A stretch of DNA of 64,000 nucleotides from Aeromicrobium chenweiae (GTDB lineage: Bacteria; Actinomycetota; Actinomycetes; Propionibacteriales; Nocardioidaceae). Numbering within the stretch: position 1 is the first letter of the stretch; every line of letters starts with the position of its first letter. Under the pieces are notes generated by a model. It was not told the origin of the DNA, did no database searches, and saw only the letters and a program-made list of their open reading frames with translations. Location: NCBI RefSeq assembly GCF_003065605.1, contig NZ_CP026952.1, positions 3,100,001 to 3,164,000 on the forward strand, in the 5' to 3' direction. Positions 8,941-18,848 of the stretch are shown in pieces. The position numbers and the translations under genes were made by a program.

Positions 8941-9773
8941 TCAGACCGAGGCGCCCTTCAGCAGCGTGGACAGGCTCTTGTCGGACAGCTCGTCGGCCGG
9001 CGGCGGGGTGATGTCGACCGGCTCGCCCCACTGGCTGAGGTCGATCGTCCCGGTCATGCCGCCGAAGCCGTACGTCATCCGGCGCAGCAGATCGTCCGGG
9101 CCGAGGAACATCGTGTAGACGAGCGTCTTCGGGATCGTGGACCGCGACGCCTCCGGGAGCTCCGCGAACGCTTCCACGCGGCTCGTGTCGACCGTGACCT
9201 CGTACGGCTGCGCCTGGACCCCGTCGATCGTCTCGGGATCGCCCTTGGCCTCGACCGACGTCACTGCGTCGGCGAGGGCGGTCACCTGCTGGGAGGTGTC
9301 GAGCTGCTCCAGGACGGGTGCCAGCTGCTGGGTGATCGGGTCGCTGGTGTCGGAGAGATCGGCCTTGGCGAACTTCCCCCGGTGAGCGCGCCGAGGTTCA
9401 TGTAGATCTGGCCGTCCACGAACGTCACCTTCATCGTCCCCGGACCGGCCTGGCCGTACTCCATCGTCACCGAGACTGCGTTGTCCTCGGGCTTCTCACC
9501 GGTCTGCTGGTCGCCGGACGCGGTGACCTTCTGGCCGCCGGCCTCGATGACCATCTCCACGTGGCTCGTGCGCGACTTCTGCTGCGCCGTGACCAGCCGC
9601 TCGCTGAAGTTCTTGGCCGTCAGCACGTCGCTCGCCGGGGACGCGGACGCACCGCTGCCAGCCGAGGTCGCCGACCCGTCCGACGCGGTGTCGCTCCCGC
9701 CGCAGGCGGACGTACCGAGGGCGAGGGCCGCCACGGAGGCGACGACGGCGAGCTTCGTGAGGCGCAGCTTCAT
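8941..9773 (-). pseudogene. LppX/LprG-like lipoprotein, frameshifted
   Basis: The N-terminal part (9773 to about 9375) has a lipoprotein signal peptide with lipobox L-G-T-S-A-C-G, then a Ser/Ala-rich linker and an LprG/LppX-like beta-strand region (VTMEYGQAGPGTMKV). The frame is lost at a run of five G on the minus strand (plus 9376-9380). Adding one G restores a single frame of about 277 residues through K-F-A-K-A-D-L-S to the TGA at 8941. Such lipoproteins bind lipids in the cell envelope. The gene sits between rplA and rplJ, where other genomes often have nothing. The break may be a sequencing error. Confidence 0.72.
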
Positions 9774-9886
9774 GGCACCAGCGTATCCGCCGCGACGCGC
9801 GATCGCCTGGGCGAACGACGCCGGCCCCCTGGCGACGCGGTGGGCGTCGCCGGGGGGCCGGCGGGTGGTGCAGGTGGTGCGGAGGC

Positions 9887-10600
9887 TCAGGCCTCGTCGA
9901 CCGCGTAGCTCTTCGTGCGGCTCGGGTCGACCGGGATGCCCGGACCGTTGGTCGTGGAGACCGTGATCTTGCGGACGTAACGGCCCTTCGAGCTGGCCGG
10001 CTTGAGACGCAGGATCTCGTCGAGCGCAGCGCCGTAGTTCTCGGCGAGCTGCTCGGCGGAGAACGACGCCTTGCCGATCACGAAGTGCAGGTTGGCGTGG
10101 CGATCGACGCGGAACTCGATCTTGCCGCCCTTGATGTCACCGACGGCCTTGGCGACGTCGGGCGTGACCGTGCCGGTCTTCGGGTTCGGCATCAGGTTGC
10201 GGGGGCCGAGCACGCGGCCCAGGCGACCGACCTTGCCCATCATGTCCGGCGTCGCGACGACGGCGTCGAAGTCGAGCCATCCCCCGTTGACCTTGTCGAC
10301 CAGCTCGTCGGCGCCGACGTAGTCAGCGCCGGCCTCGCGGGCGGCCTCGGCGTTGGCGCCGGTGGCGAAGACCAGGACCCGTGCGGTCTTGCCCGTGCCG
10401 TGCGGAAGGTTGACGGTGCCGCGCACCATCTGGTCGGCCTTGCGGGGGTCGACACCGAGCCGGACGGACACGTCCACGGTCGAGTCGTAGTTCTTGCTGC
10501 CGGCCTCCTTGGCCAGGTTGGTGGCCTGGAGGGGGGTGTACAGGCTGTTCTTGTCGATCTTCTCGGCGACCTCGCGGTACGCCTTGCTGTGCTGTGCCAT
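9887..10600 (-). CDS. rplA: 50S ribosomal protein L1
   Basis: This 237-residue L1 protein is the two-domain stalk that helps release E-site tRNA. The conserved [14 protein letters not shown] motif is present, together with the N-terminal region [10 protein letters not shown]. It lies 92 bp downstream of rplK. L1 often represses the rplK-rplA mRNA, but I did not identify an operator here. Confidence 0.97.
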   Translation of the reverse strand: MAQHSKAYREVAEKIDKNSLYTPLQATNLAKEAGSKNYDSTVDVSVRLGVDPRKADQMVRGTVNLPHGTGKTARVLVFATGANAEAAREAGADYVGADELVDKVNGGWLDFDAVVATPDMMGKVGRLGRVLGPRNLMPNPKTGTVTPDVAKAVGDIKGGKIEFRVDRHANLHFVIGKASFSAEQLAENYGAALDEILRLKPASSKGRYVRKITVSTTNGPGIPVDPSRTKSYAVDEA

Positions 10601-10692
10601 CTCTGGTCTTCCTTCGTGTGTGTGAACCAGTCGTGGTCGGTACGGGCCCAGCCGGCCCTGCCACTAGTGGTGCGTAAAAGAGCTGGTGGAGA

Positions 10693-11121
10693 TCAGTCCG
10701 TCGTGACGCCCATCGAGCGCGCAGTGCCCTCGACGATCTTCATGGCGGCGTCGATGTCGGTCGCGTTCAGGTCCGGCAGCTTGGTCGTGGCGATCTCGCG
10801 GATCTGGTCCTTCGTGATCTTGCCGACCTTGTCCGTGTGCGGGACGGCCGAACCCTTCTGCAGACCGGCAGCCTTCTTGATCAGCTCGGCCGCGGGCGGC
10901 GTCTTGGTGACGAAGGTGAACGTGCGGTCTTCGTAGATCGTGATCTCGACCGGGACGACGTTGCCACGCATGGCTTCTGTGGCCGAGTTGTAGGCCTTGC
11001 AGAACTCCATGATGTTGACGCCGTGGGGGCCGAGCGCGGTACCGACGGGCGGTGCCGGGTTGGCCATACCGGCCTGCAGCTGCACCTTGACGATGGCTGC
11101 GACTTTCTTCTTGGGAGGCAT
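10693..11121 (-). CDS. rplK: 50S ribosomal protein L11
   Basis: This 142-residue protein forms the GTPase-associated centre with 23S rRNA and is needed for RelA-type stringent signalling. The sequence shows the N-terminal [22 protein letters not shown] proline-rich switch and the C-terminal rRNA-binding domain. It follows nusG by 63 bp in the standard secE-nusG-rplK-rplA order. Confidence 0.97.
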   Translation of the reverse strand: MPPKKKVAAIVKVQLQAGMANPAPPVGTALGPHGVNIMEFCKAYNSATEAMRGNVVPVEITIYEDRTFTFVTKTPPAAELIKKAAGLQKGSAVPHTDKVGKITKDQIREIATTKLPDLNATDIDAAMKIVEGTARSMGVTTD

Positions 11122-11184
11122 TTCTCGGGTCCTTGACTGATGGTTGGTGCGGTGTAGTGAACCGGTTGGCTCAGACTTGCTGGC

Positions 11185-11973
11185 TCAGACCTTCTGGATC
11201 TGGGTGAAGCTGAGCTCGACCGGCGTTTCGCGGCCGAAGATCTCCACGAGGGCCTTGACCCTCTGTGCATCGACGTTGATCTCGGTGATGGTCGCGTGCA
11301 GCGTGGCGAACGGTCCATCGACGACCATGACGGAGTCGCCGACCTCGAAGTCGGAGAACTCGACCTTGGCGGCCTTCGTCTGCTGCTGGTCGGGGGCGTC
11401 CGCCGCGGTTGCGACTTCGGCCTCCACTGCCGGGGCGAGCATGCTCTCGACCTCGGCAAGACTGAGGGGGACGGGCTGGTGGGAGTTGCCCACGAAGCCC
11501 GTGACGGACGGCGTGTGGCGGACGACGCCCCACGACTCGTCGGTGAGGTCCATGCGGACCAGGACGTAGCCGGGCAGGACGGTGCGCTTGACGAGCTTGC
11601 GCTGACCGTTCTTGATCTCGGCGACCTCTTCGGTCGGGACGACGACCTCGTAGATGTAGTCCTCGGCGTTCAGCGAGGTCACCCGGTTCTCCAGGTTCGA
11701 CTTCACCCGCTTCTCCATGCCGGAGTAGGTGTGCACCACATACCAGTCGCCGACCTGGTTGCGGAGGCGGTCCTTGAACTCCTGGAGCACGTCGACGACG
11801 GGCTCCTCGGCGTCGTCGGCGTCCGCGGCCTCGACAGAGTCGTCGACGTCGGCCTCGTCAGCCGTGGTGTCGACCTCGTCGGTCGCCTCCGGGGCTTCAG
11901 GCGCGTCGACATCGGTCGCGTCGGACTGCGCGTCCGCGTCGACGTCGATGTTCTCTTCGTAACCTTGAGTCAC
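11185..11973 (-). CDS. nusG: Transcription termination/antitermination protein NusG
   Basis: This 262-residue protein binds RNA polymerase and couples it to Rho or the ribosome. An acidic N-terminal extension of about 75 residues (rich in Asp, Glu and Ala) precedes the NGN domain ([21 protein letters not shown]). A Gln/Ala-rich linker leads to the KOW domain ([15 protein letters not shown]). The acidic extension is common in actinobacterial NusG and absent from E. coli NusG. It lies 18 bp after secE. Confidence 0.96.
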   Translation of the reverse strand: MTQGYEENIDVDADAQSDATDVDAPEAPEATDEVDTTADEADVDDSVEAADADDAEEPVVDVLQEFKDRLRNQVGDWYVVHTYSGMEKRVKSNLENRVTSLNAEDYIYEVVVPTEEVAEIKNGQRKLVKRTVLPGYVLVRMDLTDESWGVVRHTPSVTGFVGNSHQPVPLSLAEVESMLAPAVEAEVATAADAPDQQQTKAAKVEFSDFEVGDSVMVVDGPFATLHATITEINVDAQRVKALVEIFGRETPVELSFTQIQKV

Positions 11974-11991
11974 AGTGATCCTTTGGAATTG

Positions 11992-12213
11992 CTAAGCGAA
12001 GATGGCGAAGGCTGCCTTGCCGAACCCGTAGTCGAGTCCGGCGACGATGGCCATCATGACGAGCACGAACACGAGCACCACCCAGAAGTAGTTGATCACC
12101 TGGGGGCGGGTCGGCCAGACCACCTTGCGGAGCTCGGCGATCACCTGGCGATAGAACGTGATCGGCGAGGTGCGCTTGCCGGACGTGCCGGCCAGCTCGT
12201 GACGATCGCTCAC
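11992..12213 (-). CDS. secE: Preprotein translocase subunit SecE
   Basis: This 73-residue single-span SecE clamps SecY in the SecYEG channel. The conserved amphipathic segment IAELRKVVWPTRPQV precedes one transmembrane helix (about residues 44-65). This short, one-helix form is normal outside the gamma-proteobacteria. It is transcribed with nusG, directly downstream of tRNA-Trp. Confidence 0.96.
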   Translation of the reverse strand: MSDRHELAGTSGKRTSPITFYRQVIAELRKVVWPTRPQVINYFWVVLVFVLVMMAIVAGLDYGFGKAAFAIFA

Positions 12214-12264
12214 GTGATGCTCCTTGGTCAGTGTTCGTTTTCGGTGCTACGTGGTCGTGTTGCG

Positions 12265-12337
12265 CAGGGCACGAGGGACTTGAACCCCCAACCTTCGGTT
12301 TTGGAGACCGATGCTCTACCAGTTGAGCTAGTGCCCT
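12265..12337 (-). tRNA. tRNA-Trp (CCA)
   Basis: A 73-nt cloverleaf with acceptor stem AGGGCAC/GTGCCCT, D-arm AGCTCAACTGGTAGAGC, anticodon loop CTCCAAA (anticodon CCA) and T-arm GGGGGTTCAAGTCCCTC. The 3' CCA end is not encoded. It lies just upstream of secE, a common actinobacterial position. Confidence 0.95.
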
Positions 12338-12468
12338 TCGGTCAAATTCGCCGAGCCGCCGCCCGAAGGAGGGCATGACGATTCAGAGTGAAAATTCACC
12401 GGTGGGTCAAGTGTACGTGGTGGGGTGTGCCGACGTCGAACCGAGGCAGGCAGCACGGGACTGGCAGG

Positions 12469-13529
12469 ATGGGTGACGTGTCCGACCCGGTTGAAGGCTT
12501 CCGTCCGGTCGCCGCCCTGCCCAAGGCCCACCTGCACCTGCACTTCACCGGATCGATGCGGCACGCGACGCTGCTCGAGCTCGCGGAACGCGACGGGATC
12601 CGTCTGCCGTCCTCGCTCACCGAGGAGTGGCCCCCGAGCTGAGCACCGCCGACGAGAAGGGCTGGTTCCGCTTCCAGCGGCTCTACGACGTCGCCCGTTC
12701 GGTGCTGCGGACCGAGGAGGACGTGCGCCGTCTCGTCCTCGAGGCTGCGCTCGACGACGCCGCGGACGGATCGGTCTGGACCGAGATCCAGGTGGACCCG
12801 TCGGGGTACGCCGCCCGGTTCCACAACATGACCGAGTTCACCGACCTGGTCATCGACGCCGTCCGGGACGCGTCCGAGCGCGCCGGGATCGGCATGGGCG
12901 TCGTCATCGCCGCCAACCGGACCAGGCACCCCCTCGACGCACGGACCCTGGCCCGGCTGGCCGCGCAGTACGCCGGACGCGGCGTGATCGGGTTCGGGCT
13001 GTCCAACGACGAGCGGCGCGGCGACACGCGTGAGTTCGCCCCGGCGTTCGCGATCGCCGAGCGGGCCGGGCTCGCGCTGGTCCCCCACGGCGGCGAGCTG
13101 CGCGGCCCCGCGCACGTGACCCAGTGCCTCGACCACCTGCACCCGAACCGCCTCGGGCACGGCGTGCGCGCCGCCGACGACCCGGCCGTGCTCGCGCGCG
13201 TCGCCGACAGCGGGGTCGCCCTCGAGGTGTGCCCGACCTCGAACGTCTCGCTCGGCGTGTACAGCACGTACGAGGAGGTGCCGGTCCGCACGCTGACCGA
13301 GGCCGGGGTCGACGTGGCGCTCGGCGCCGACGACCCGCTGCTGTTCGGCTCGCGCCTGGGCGCCCAGTACTCGATCCTGCGCGTCGCCCAGGACTTCTCG
13401 GACGCGGAGCTGGCCGAGCTCGGCCGGATGTCGATCCGCCGCTCGTACGCGCCGCGCGAGCTCGTCGCGACCGCCCTGTCCGGGGTCGACACCTGGCTCG
13501 GGACACCTCCGGACGACGGCTCGCGATGA
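12469..13529 (+). pseudogene. add: Adenosine deaminase, frameshifted
   Basis: The enzyme hydrolyses adenosine to inosine in purine salvage. The first part has the zinc-binding HLHLHFTGS motif. The frame then stops at 12642 because the run at 12631-12635 has five C. A sixth C restores W-P-P-E-L-S-T-A-D-E and a 353-residue protein, the normal length. The second part carries PHGGE (zinc His and catalytic Glu), LGHGV and GADDP, all active-site motifs. Start is the ATG at 12469 or the GTG at 12478. All catalytic residues are intact on both sides, which favours a sequencing error. Confidence 0.85.
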
Positions 13530-13840
13530 CCGCCCTGCGGCCCCCTGCGCCCAGTGCACCCGGCGCGACGGCGTCGCTCGTGCTGGGCCTGTGCTCGGTC
13601 GCCGGCTCGATCCTGCTCCTCCCGGTTCTGCTCGGTCCTTTGGCCTGGTACCTCGGGGCGTCCGCCCAGCGTGAGGCTCAGCGGGACCCGGTCCGGTGGT
13701 CCGGCGCCGGCACCGCCCGCACGGGCATGGTCCTCGGCATGGTCGCGACCGCCCTCCTGCTCGCGGTGCTCCTGGCCCTCGCGGCCGCCGTCGCGGGGCT
13801 GGCCTTCGTCTACCGGTACGACGCGGGGTACGGCACGTGA
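13526..13840 (+). CDS. Small DUF4190-type membrane protein
   Basis: This 104-residue protein has two long hydrophobic segments (about residues 13-37 and 65-95), separated by the short polar loop ASAQREAQRDPVRWSGAGTARTG. That arrangement is typical of DUF4190 proteins. No enzymatic motif is visible. Its ATG overlaps the adenosine deaminase stop (ATGA), so it is translationally coupled. It resembles the larger protein that follows, and function is unknown. Confidence 0.7.
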   Translation: MTALRPPAPSAPGATASLVLGLCSVAGSILLLPVLLGPLAWYLGASAQREAQRDPVRWSGAGTARTGMVLGMVATALLLAVLLALAAAVAGLAFVYRYDAGYGT

Positions 13841-13868
13841 CCCGAGCGGCTGTGCAAGGCTGGCCCGC

Positions 13869-14402
13869 ATGAGCGACGAGGAGCCGAGGTACCCGGGCCA
13901 GGAACCACCGCACCAGCCCAACTGGGGCTCGGCGTACCCGCCGCCCGGCCAGTCGACGCCGCCTCCGGGCTACGGCTATCCGCCGCCCGGCTATCCCCCG
14001 CCGGGATACCCGCCGCAGGGGTACGGCTACGGCCCCGTCGTGCCCAAGCACCCCAACGCGTCCACCGCGATGGTGCTGGGCATCGTGGGCGTCGCAGGAG
14101 GCTTCTTGTGCTGGCTCCCCCTGCTCGTGTCGCCGGTCGCCCTGTTCCAGGGGCGCAAGGCGATGCGGGAGATCGACGCGAGCAATGGACAGCTGAATGG
14201 CCGCAGCGAGGCCAAGGCGGGCTTCGTGCTGGGCATCATCGGCACGGTCCTGCTCGCCCTCGCGCTGGCGTTCGTCGTCCTGATCGTCGTGCTCTCGCTC
14301 ACGATCCAGGACTTCTGGGGCGAGACGACGGACGACGACCCCGGCACGTTCGACACCTCAGCGCGCACATCCCTGGTCGCGACCTGGCCGTCCGGCGCCT
14401 GA
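13869..14402 (+). CDS. DUF4190 membrane protein with Pro/Tyr-rich N-terminus
   Basis: This 177-residue protein has about 58 cytoplasmic residues rich in P-P-G-Y repeats (PPPGYGYPPPGYPPPGYPP). Two transmembrane segments (about 64-90 and 118-145) flank a polar loop with GRKAMREIDAS, followed by an acidic tail. Such P-P-G-Y-rich membrane proteins are frequent in actinobacteria, but their role is not known. It follows the shorter DUF4190 protein by 28 bp and ends just before convergent murB. Confidence 0.72.
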   Translation: MSDEEPRYPGQEPPHQPNWGSAYPPPGQSTPPPGYGYPPPGYPPPGYPPQGYGYGPVVPKHPNASTAMVLGIVGVAGGFLCWLPLLVSPVALFQGRKAMREIDASNGQLNGRSEAKAGFVLGIIGTVLLALALAFVVLIVVLSLTIQDFWGETTDDDPGTFDTSARTSLVATWPSGA

Positions 14403-14408
14403 GCCCGG

Positions 14409-15428
14409 CTACAGCGAGCAGCCGACCAGCACGGGCTCGTTGACCAGCCTGATGCCGTAGGCGGCCTGGACCCCGTCGCGGATCTCGCGGGCGAGGTCGA
14501 GCAGCTCGGCCGTGCTGGCGCCGCCCCGGTTCGTCAGCGCCAGGGTGTGCTTGGTCGACAGCGACACGTGCGCGTTGCCGTGCCCCTTGGCGAAGCCGGC
14601 GTGGTCGATCAGCCATGCGGCGCTCGTCTTGACCGAGCCGTCCGGCTGCTCGAAGCGGGGGGCGCCGGCGGGCAGGGCCGCGGCCTGCTCGGGGGTGAGG
14701 AGCGGGTTGGTGAAGAACGAGCCGGCGCTCCACGTGTCGTGGTCGTCCGCGTCGAGCACCATGCCCTTGCCGCGACGCAGGCCGAGGACCGTGTCACGGA
14801 CCGCGCGGGCCGGCGCACGGCCACCGACCTCGACGCCCAGCGTGCGGGCCAGCTCGCCGTACGCGACGGGCGCGCCCAGGTCGCCCAGGGCGAGCTGGAA
14901 CGTGACCGTCAGGACGACGTGGCGCTGCGGCTCGGCCTTGAACCGGCTGTGGCGGTACCCGAAACCGCAGTCGGCCGCGGCGAACGTGCGGATGCGCCGG
15001 TCGTAGCGGTCGTAGGCACGCACCGACGCGATGGTCTGCGAGACCTCCTGGCCGTACGCGCCGACGTTCTGGATGGGCGTCGCGCCGGTCGATCCGGGGA
15101 TGCCGGACAGCGCCTCGACCCCGACCCAGCCCTCGTCGACCGTGCGGGCGACGAACGCGTCCCAGGGCTCCCCCGCGGCGACCGTGACCATCGCGCCGCT
15201 GCAGGCGTCCGCATCGACCGTGACGCCGCGGGTGAGCACGCGGACGACCGTGCCGTCGAGTCCCTCGTCGGCGACGACGAGGTTGCTGCCGCCGGCCACG
15301 ACCAGCACCGTGTCGCCGGCCTCGTCCGCGACCCGGACGGCCTCGACCAAGTGCTCCTCGGTGGTGGCGTCGATCACGGCGCGTGCGGGCCCACCGAGAC
15401 GCAGCGTGGTCAGCTCGGCCAGGTCCAT
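14409..15428 (-). CDS. murB: UDP-N-acetylenolpyruvoylglucosamine reductase
   Basis: This 339-residue FAD enzyme reduces UDP-GlcNAc-enolpyruvate to UDP-MurNAc in peptidoglycan synthesis. The FAD-binding VVAGGSNLVVADEG, the GIPGSTGATPIQNVGAYGQEV region, YRHSRFK, GSFFTNP and the terminal VNEPVLVG with the catalytic Glu are all visible, marking a type I MurB. The ATG at 15428 (M-D-L-A-E-L) is chosen because extended frames run into the rpmG region. It lies downstream of rpmG on the same strand. Confidence 0.94.
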   Translation of the reverse strand: MDLAELTTLRLGGPARAVIDATTEEHLVEAVRVADEAGDTVLVVAGGSNLVVADEGLDGTVVRVLTRGVTVDADACSGAMVTVAAGEPWDAFVARTVDEGWVGVEALSGIPGSTGATPIQNVGAYGQEVSQTIASVRAYDRYDRRIRTFAAADCGFGYRHSRFKAEPQRHVVLTVTFQLALGDLGAPVAYGELARTLGVEVGGRAPARAVRDTVLGLRRGKGMVLDADDHDTWSAGSFFTNPLLTPEQAAALPAGAPRFEQPDGSVKTSAAWLIDHAGFAKGHGNAHVSLSTKHTLALTNRGGASTAELLDLAREIRDGVQAAYGIRLVNEPVLVGCSL

Positions 15429-15486
15429 GGCCGCGACGCTAGCAGCGTGCGCCGAGCCGCCCGGCGAGCGGTCCGGGAATGACGAA

Positions 15487-15515
15487 GGCTCCCACCTGCC
15501 GAAGCAGTGGGAGCC
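15487..15515 (-). terminator. Hairpin between rpmG and murB
   Basis: A perfect 9-bp stem GGCTCCCAC/GTGGGAGCC with an 11-base loop lies about 20 bp beyond the rpmG stop. It can extend by ACGA/TCGT beyond one mismatch. No T tract follows. Confidence 0.5.
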
Positions 15516-15535
15516 GTCGTACGGGGAACCTGGGG

Positions 15536-15706
15536 TCAGCGCGTCTCGCGGTGCGTCTGGTGCGTCTTGCAACGCGGGCAGAACTTCTTGAGGTCGAGAC
15601 GATCGGGGTCGTTGCGACGGTTCTTCTTCGTGATGTAGTTGCGTTCCTTGCACTCGGTGCAGGCCAAGGTGATCTTGGGACGAACGTCTGAGCTCTTGCT
15701 GGCCAC
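15536..15706 (-). CDS. rpmG: 50S ribosomal protein L33
   Basis: This 56-residue ribosomal protein starts with GTG at 15706 ([15 protein letters not shown]). Two Cys pairs (CTEC and CPRC) make it the zinc-binding form of L33. Lys-rich [17 protein letters not shown] is characteristic. It lies downstream of tRNA-Met and tRNA-Thr, the usual actinobacterial setting. Confidence 0.95.
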   Translation of the reverse strand: MASKSSDVRPKITLACTECKERNYITKKNRRNDPDRLDLKKFCPRCKTHQTHRETR

Positions 15707-15761
15707 GAGGGTGCCTCTTCTGATCGATGATGCTGGGGTCTTGCCTGTGCAGGTTGTGCGG

Positions 15762-15835
15762 TAGCTGGGGCGGGACTCGAACCCGCGACCCCACGATTAT
15801 GAGTCGTGTGCTCTAACCACCTGAGCTACCCAGCC
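15762..15835 (-). tRNA. tRNA-Met (CAT)
   Basis: A 74-nt cloverleaf: acceptor GGCTGGG/CCCAGCT (first pair G-U), D-arm with GGTGGTTAGAGC, anticodon stem ACGAC with loop TCATAAT (anticodon CAT), T-arm GCGGGTTCGAGTCCCGC. Bases CC but not the final A of CCA are encoded. The absence of the initiator GGG anticodon-stem pairs suggests an elongator tRNA. Confidence 0.92.
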
Positions 15836-15840
15836 GCGAC

Positions 15841-15862
15841 GGGCACGAGTTTCCCCGTGCCC
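15841..15862 (-). other. Hairpin between the two tRNA genes
   Basis: GGGCACG/CGTGCCC, a 7-bp stem with an 8-base loop, lies between tRNA-Thr and tRNA-Met. It could be a processing signal or a weak terminator. There is no T tract. Confidence 0.4.
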
Positions 15863-15889
15863 GACGGACTCTTCGTGTTGCGAGTCCTG

Positions 15890-15962
15890 AGCCCCTTTAC
15901 GGAATCGAACCGTAGACCTTTTCCTTACCATGGAAACGCTCTGCCGACTGAGCTAAAGGGGC
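15890..15962 (-). tRNA. tRNA-Thr (GGT)
   Basis: A 73-nt cloverleaf: acceptor GCCCCTT/AAGGGGC, D-arm AGCTCAGTCGGCAGAGC, anticodon stem TTTCC/GGAAA with loop ATGGTAA (anticodon GGT), T-arm TACGGTTCGATTCCGTA. The CCA end is not encoded. Confidence 0.95.
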
Positions 15963-16026
15963 AAGCCGACAAGCAAAGATACCCGGTACCACCCTCAGAC
16001 ACGAAATCGGGGGTCCGTGGTGCAGG

Positions 16027-16569
16027 ATGTCGTGCATGACAGCCCGCCATCCCAACGGTTTTCGGTTCAGTGACGAGTTCATCAAGAAGTGGACCAACGC
16101 GCTCATCATCACCCTGTTCGTCGTCACGGGGGTCGGTGTGGCCCTCGGTCTGGCGAGCGACGCCGACGCCGCCCCGAGCTGGCTGGGCGAGGCAGCCGTC
16201 GTCGTGATCGTGATCGGCGTCGTCGGTCCGATCCTGGCCTCTGCCGTGCTCGGCGGCGAGGCCATCCGGAAGGGCGGAGGAGTCATCGGGCTGCTGTTCA
16301 CCGCGGGCTTCGTCGCAGGAGGGGCCGGGAAGGGCTTCGAGATCCCGTGGCTGATGTGGACCGGCGGCGTCGTCGCGGCGCTCGGCGTGCTGAGCTTCTG
16401 GGTCATCGGCTGGATCGCCAAGGTGCCGATGTACATCGGGCTGCCGCGGGCCCACGGCAAGGTCATCCAGCGCAAGGACAGCCCGCCGAGGGACTACTTC
16501 GGCGGCGACGACCCACGGCTCCGGGTCAAGCGCCCCCGACGCGGCTCAGGCGGCTCCAGACGGCGCTGA
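16027..16569 (+). CDS. Hypothetical membrane protein
   Basis: This 180-residue protein has about four hydrophobic segments (around residues 24-42, 52-75, 86-103 and 108-128) and a strongly basic, Arg/Gly-rich C-terminus. I do not recognise a family and see no catalytic motif. The ATG at 16036 (M-T-A-R-H-P-N-G) is an equally good start, nine bases in. It stands alone, divergent from the tRNA genes and convergent with pyrD. Confidence 0.65.
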   Translation: MSCMTARHPNGFRFSDEFIKKWTNALIITLFVVTGVGVALGLASDADAAPSWLGEAAVVVIVIGVVGPILASAVLGGEAIRKGGGVIGLLFTAGFVAGGAGKGFEIPWLMWTGGVVAALGVLSFWVIGWIAKVPMYIGLPRAHGKVIQRKDSPPRDYFGGDDPRLRVKRPRRGSGGSRRR

Positions 16570-16594
16570 GACGGCCGAGCAGGCTGCGGGCGCG

Positions 16595-17620
<1,026 letters not shown>

Positions 17621-17638
17621 GGAGCCAGCCTATCGGCC

Positions 17639-18199
17639 TCAGCCGCGGGCGAGGACGTCGAGCCGGAAGTCCTCCTCGAGGTGCTCGACCACCCTGACCA
17701 GCCCGTCGCACTCGACGATCTCGCGGTGCGCCTCGTCCCCCGTGCACGTCGCGGCCTCGAACGGGTGCCGCCAGTGCACCAGGACCAGGTGCCCGTCGAG
17801 GGCCAGGCTGTCCAGGACGTGGGCCAGCACCTGCACCCGGCCGCTTGCCGAGAGGTAGTAGAGCAGCTCGGAGAGCACGATCAGGTCGAGCGGGCCCTCC
17901 GGCCAGTCGTCCGGCACCGACTGCTGGGCGAACGTCACGTTGGACGACGGCACGCCTGCCCGGGCCCGGACCAGCGGTGCAGCGACGGGATCGGTCGCCA
18001 GCAGCGTGTCGCAGCGGCCCGACAGCAGGTCGGTCAGGGCGCCGATCGAGCACCCGGGCTCGAAGCCGCGGCCGTACCGCTCACGGGGCAGGCTCGCGAC
18101 CGTCAGGGCGTGCTTGCGCCGCTCGTACGCGCGCTCGGCCAGTTCCCACGGATCACTCGATGCTGCATACAGCCCCTCGAAGTACTCCGGCGAGGTCAC
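17639..18199 (-). CDS. SAM-dependent methyltransferase (NodS-like)
   Basis: This 186-residue class I methyltransferase has a SAM-binding motif at FEPGCSIGALTDLL (about residues 46-59), an acidic residue at the end of strand 2 (LLATDP), and DLIVLSELLYYL as motif post-I/IV. NodS-like enzymes of this size often sit with PIG-L deacetylases and glycosyltransferases. Here the gene stands alone before pyrD, so its substrate cannot be inferred. An in-frame ATG is present at 18199. Confidence 0.75.
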   Translation of the reverse strand: MTSPEYFEGLYAASSDPWELAERAYERRKHALTVASLPRERYGRGFEPGCSIGALTDLLSGRCDTLLATDPVAAPLVRARAGVPSSNVTFAQQSVPDDWPEGPLDLIVLSELLYYLSASGRVQVLAHVLDSLALDGHLVLVHWRHPFEAATCTGDEAHREIVECDGLVRVVEHLEEDFRLDVLARG

Positions 18200-18287
18200 G
18201 CAGCCACCCCCTTGCGGCGACGTCCAGCCGGCTCCTGCACAACCGGCACCCTCTCACCATGCCACCTGCCGCGGCGTCCGCAAACCC

Positions 18288-18698
18288 CTACTGGGCCCCG
18301 AGACGGGCCTCGGCGATCGACCGCATGGTGTCGGCGAATCCCGCGTCGTGCTCGAGCAGGTCGCGCAGCGCCTCCTCGCCGAGGCGCACGGCGGAGATCG
18401 GCGAGGACGCGACGACCGAGGCGTTGCGCAGGCGGTGGTTGACCAGCGCGATCTCGCCGAAGACCGCACCGGGACCGAGCGAGGCGAGCCGCTGGCCGCC
18501 CTTGCGGATCTCGACGGTGCCGTCGAGCACGATGTACGCGGAGTCGGCGGGGGTCGACTCCATGATGATCGACCAGCCGCCGGGAATGTTGACGAGCGTG
18601 CCGACCGTGGCGATCCGGGTGACGATGTCGGCGTCGAACTCGGTCACCTGGGTGAGGCGGTCCACGACCTCGGGGTCGGCCTTGGGCTTGCGGAGCAT
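18288..18698 (-). CDS. Cyclic-nucleotide-binding domain protein without output domain
   Basis: This 136-residue protein is essentially one cNMP-binding beta-barrel. The phosphate-binding cassette reads FGEIALVNHRLRNASV, with the ribose-binding Glu and the phosphate-contacting Arg kept, so cAMP binding is plausible. There is no helix-turn-helix, kinase or channel domain after it. It is divergent from a membrane adenylate cyclase 150 bp away, which suggests that it senses that enzyme's product. Confidence 0.82.
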   Translation of the reverse strand: MLRKPKADPEVVDRLTQVTEFDADIVTRIATVGTLVNIPGGWSIIMESTPADSAYIVLDGTVEIRKGGQRLASLGPGAVFGEIALVNHRLRNASVVASSPISAVRLGEEALRDLLEHDAGFADTMRSIAEARLGAQ

Positions 18699-18848
18699 GG
18701 GAGTTCCTTTCGTCGCGGCGCGTGGGCGCCGTGAGATGTCGGATGCTTAGCCACACCGTAGCGCCAGATCGCCGCTACTTTGTGGGGAGCGACCGGCACG
18801 GTCGGTGACCCTCGTGGCCGTCCGGCCACCCCCTGAGACGGAGTCGAC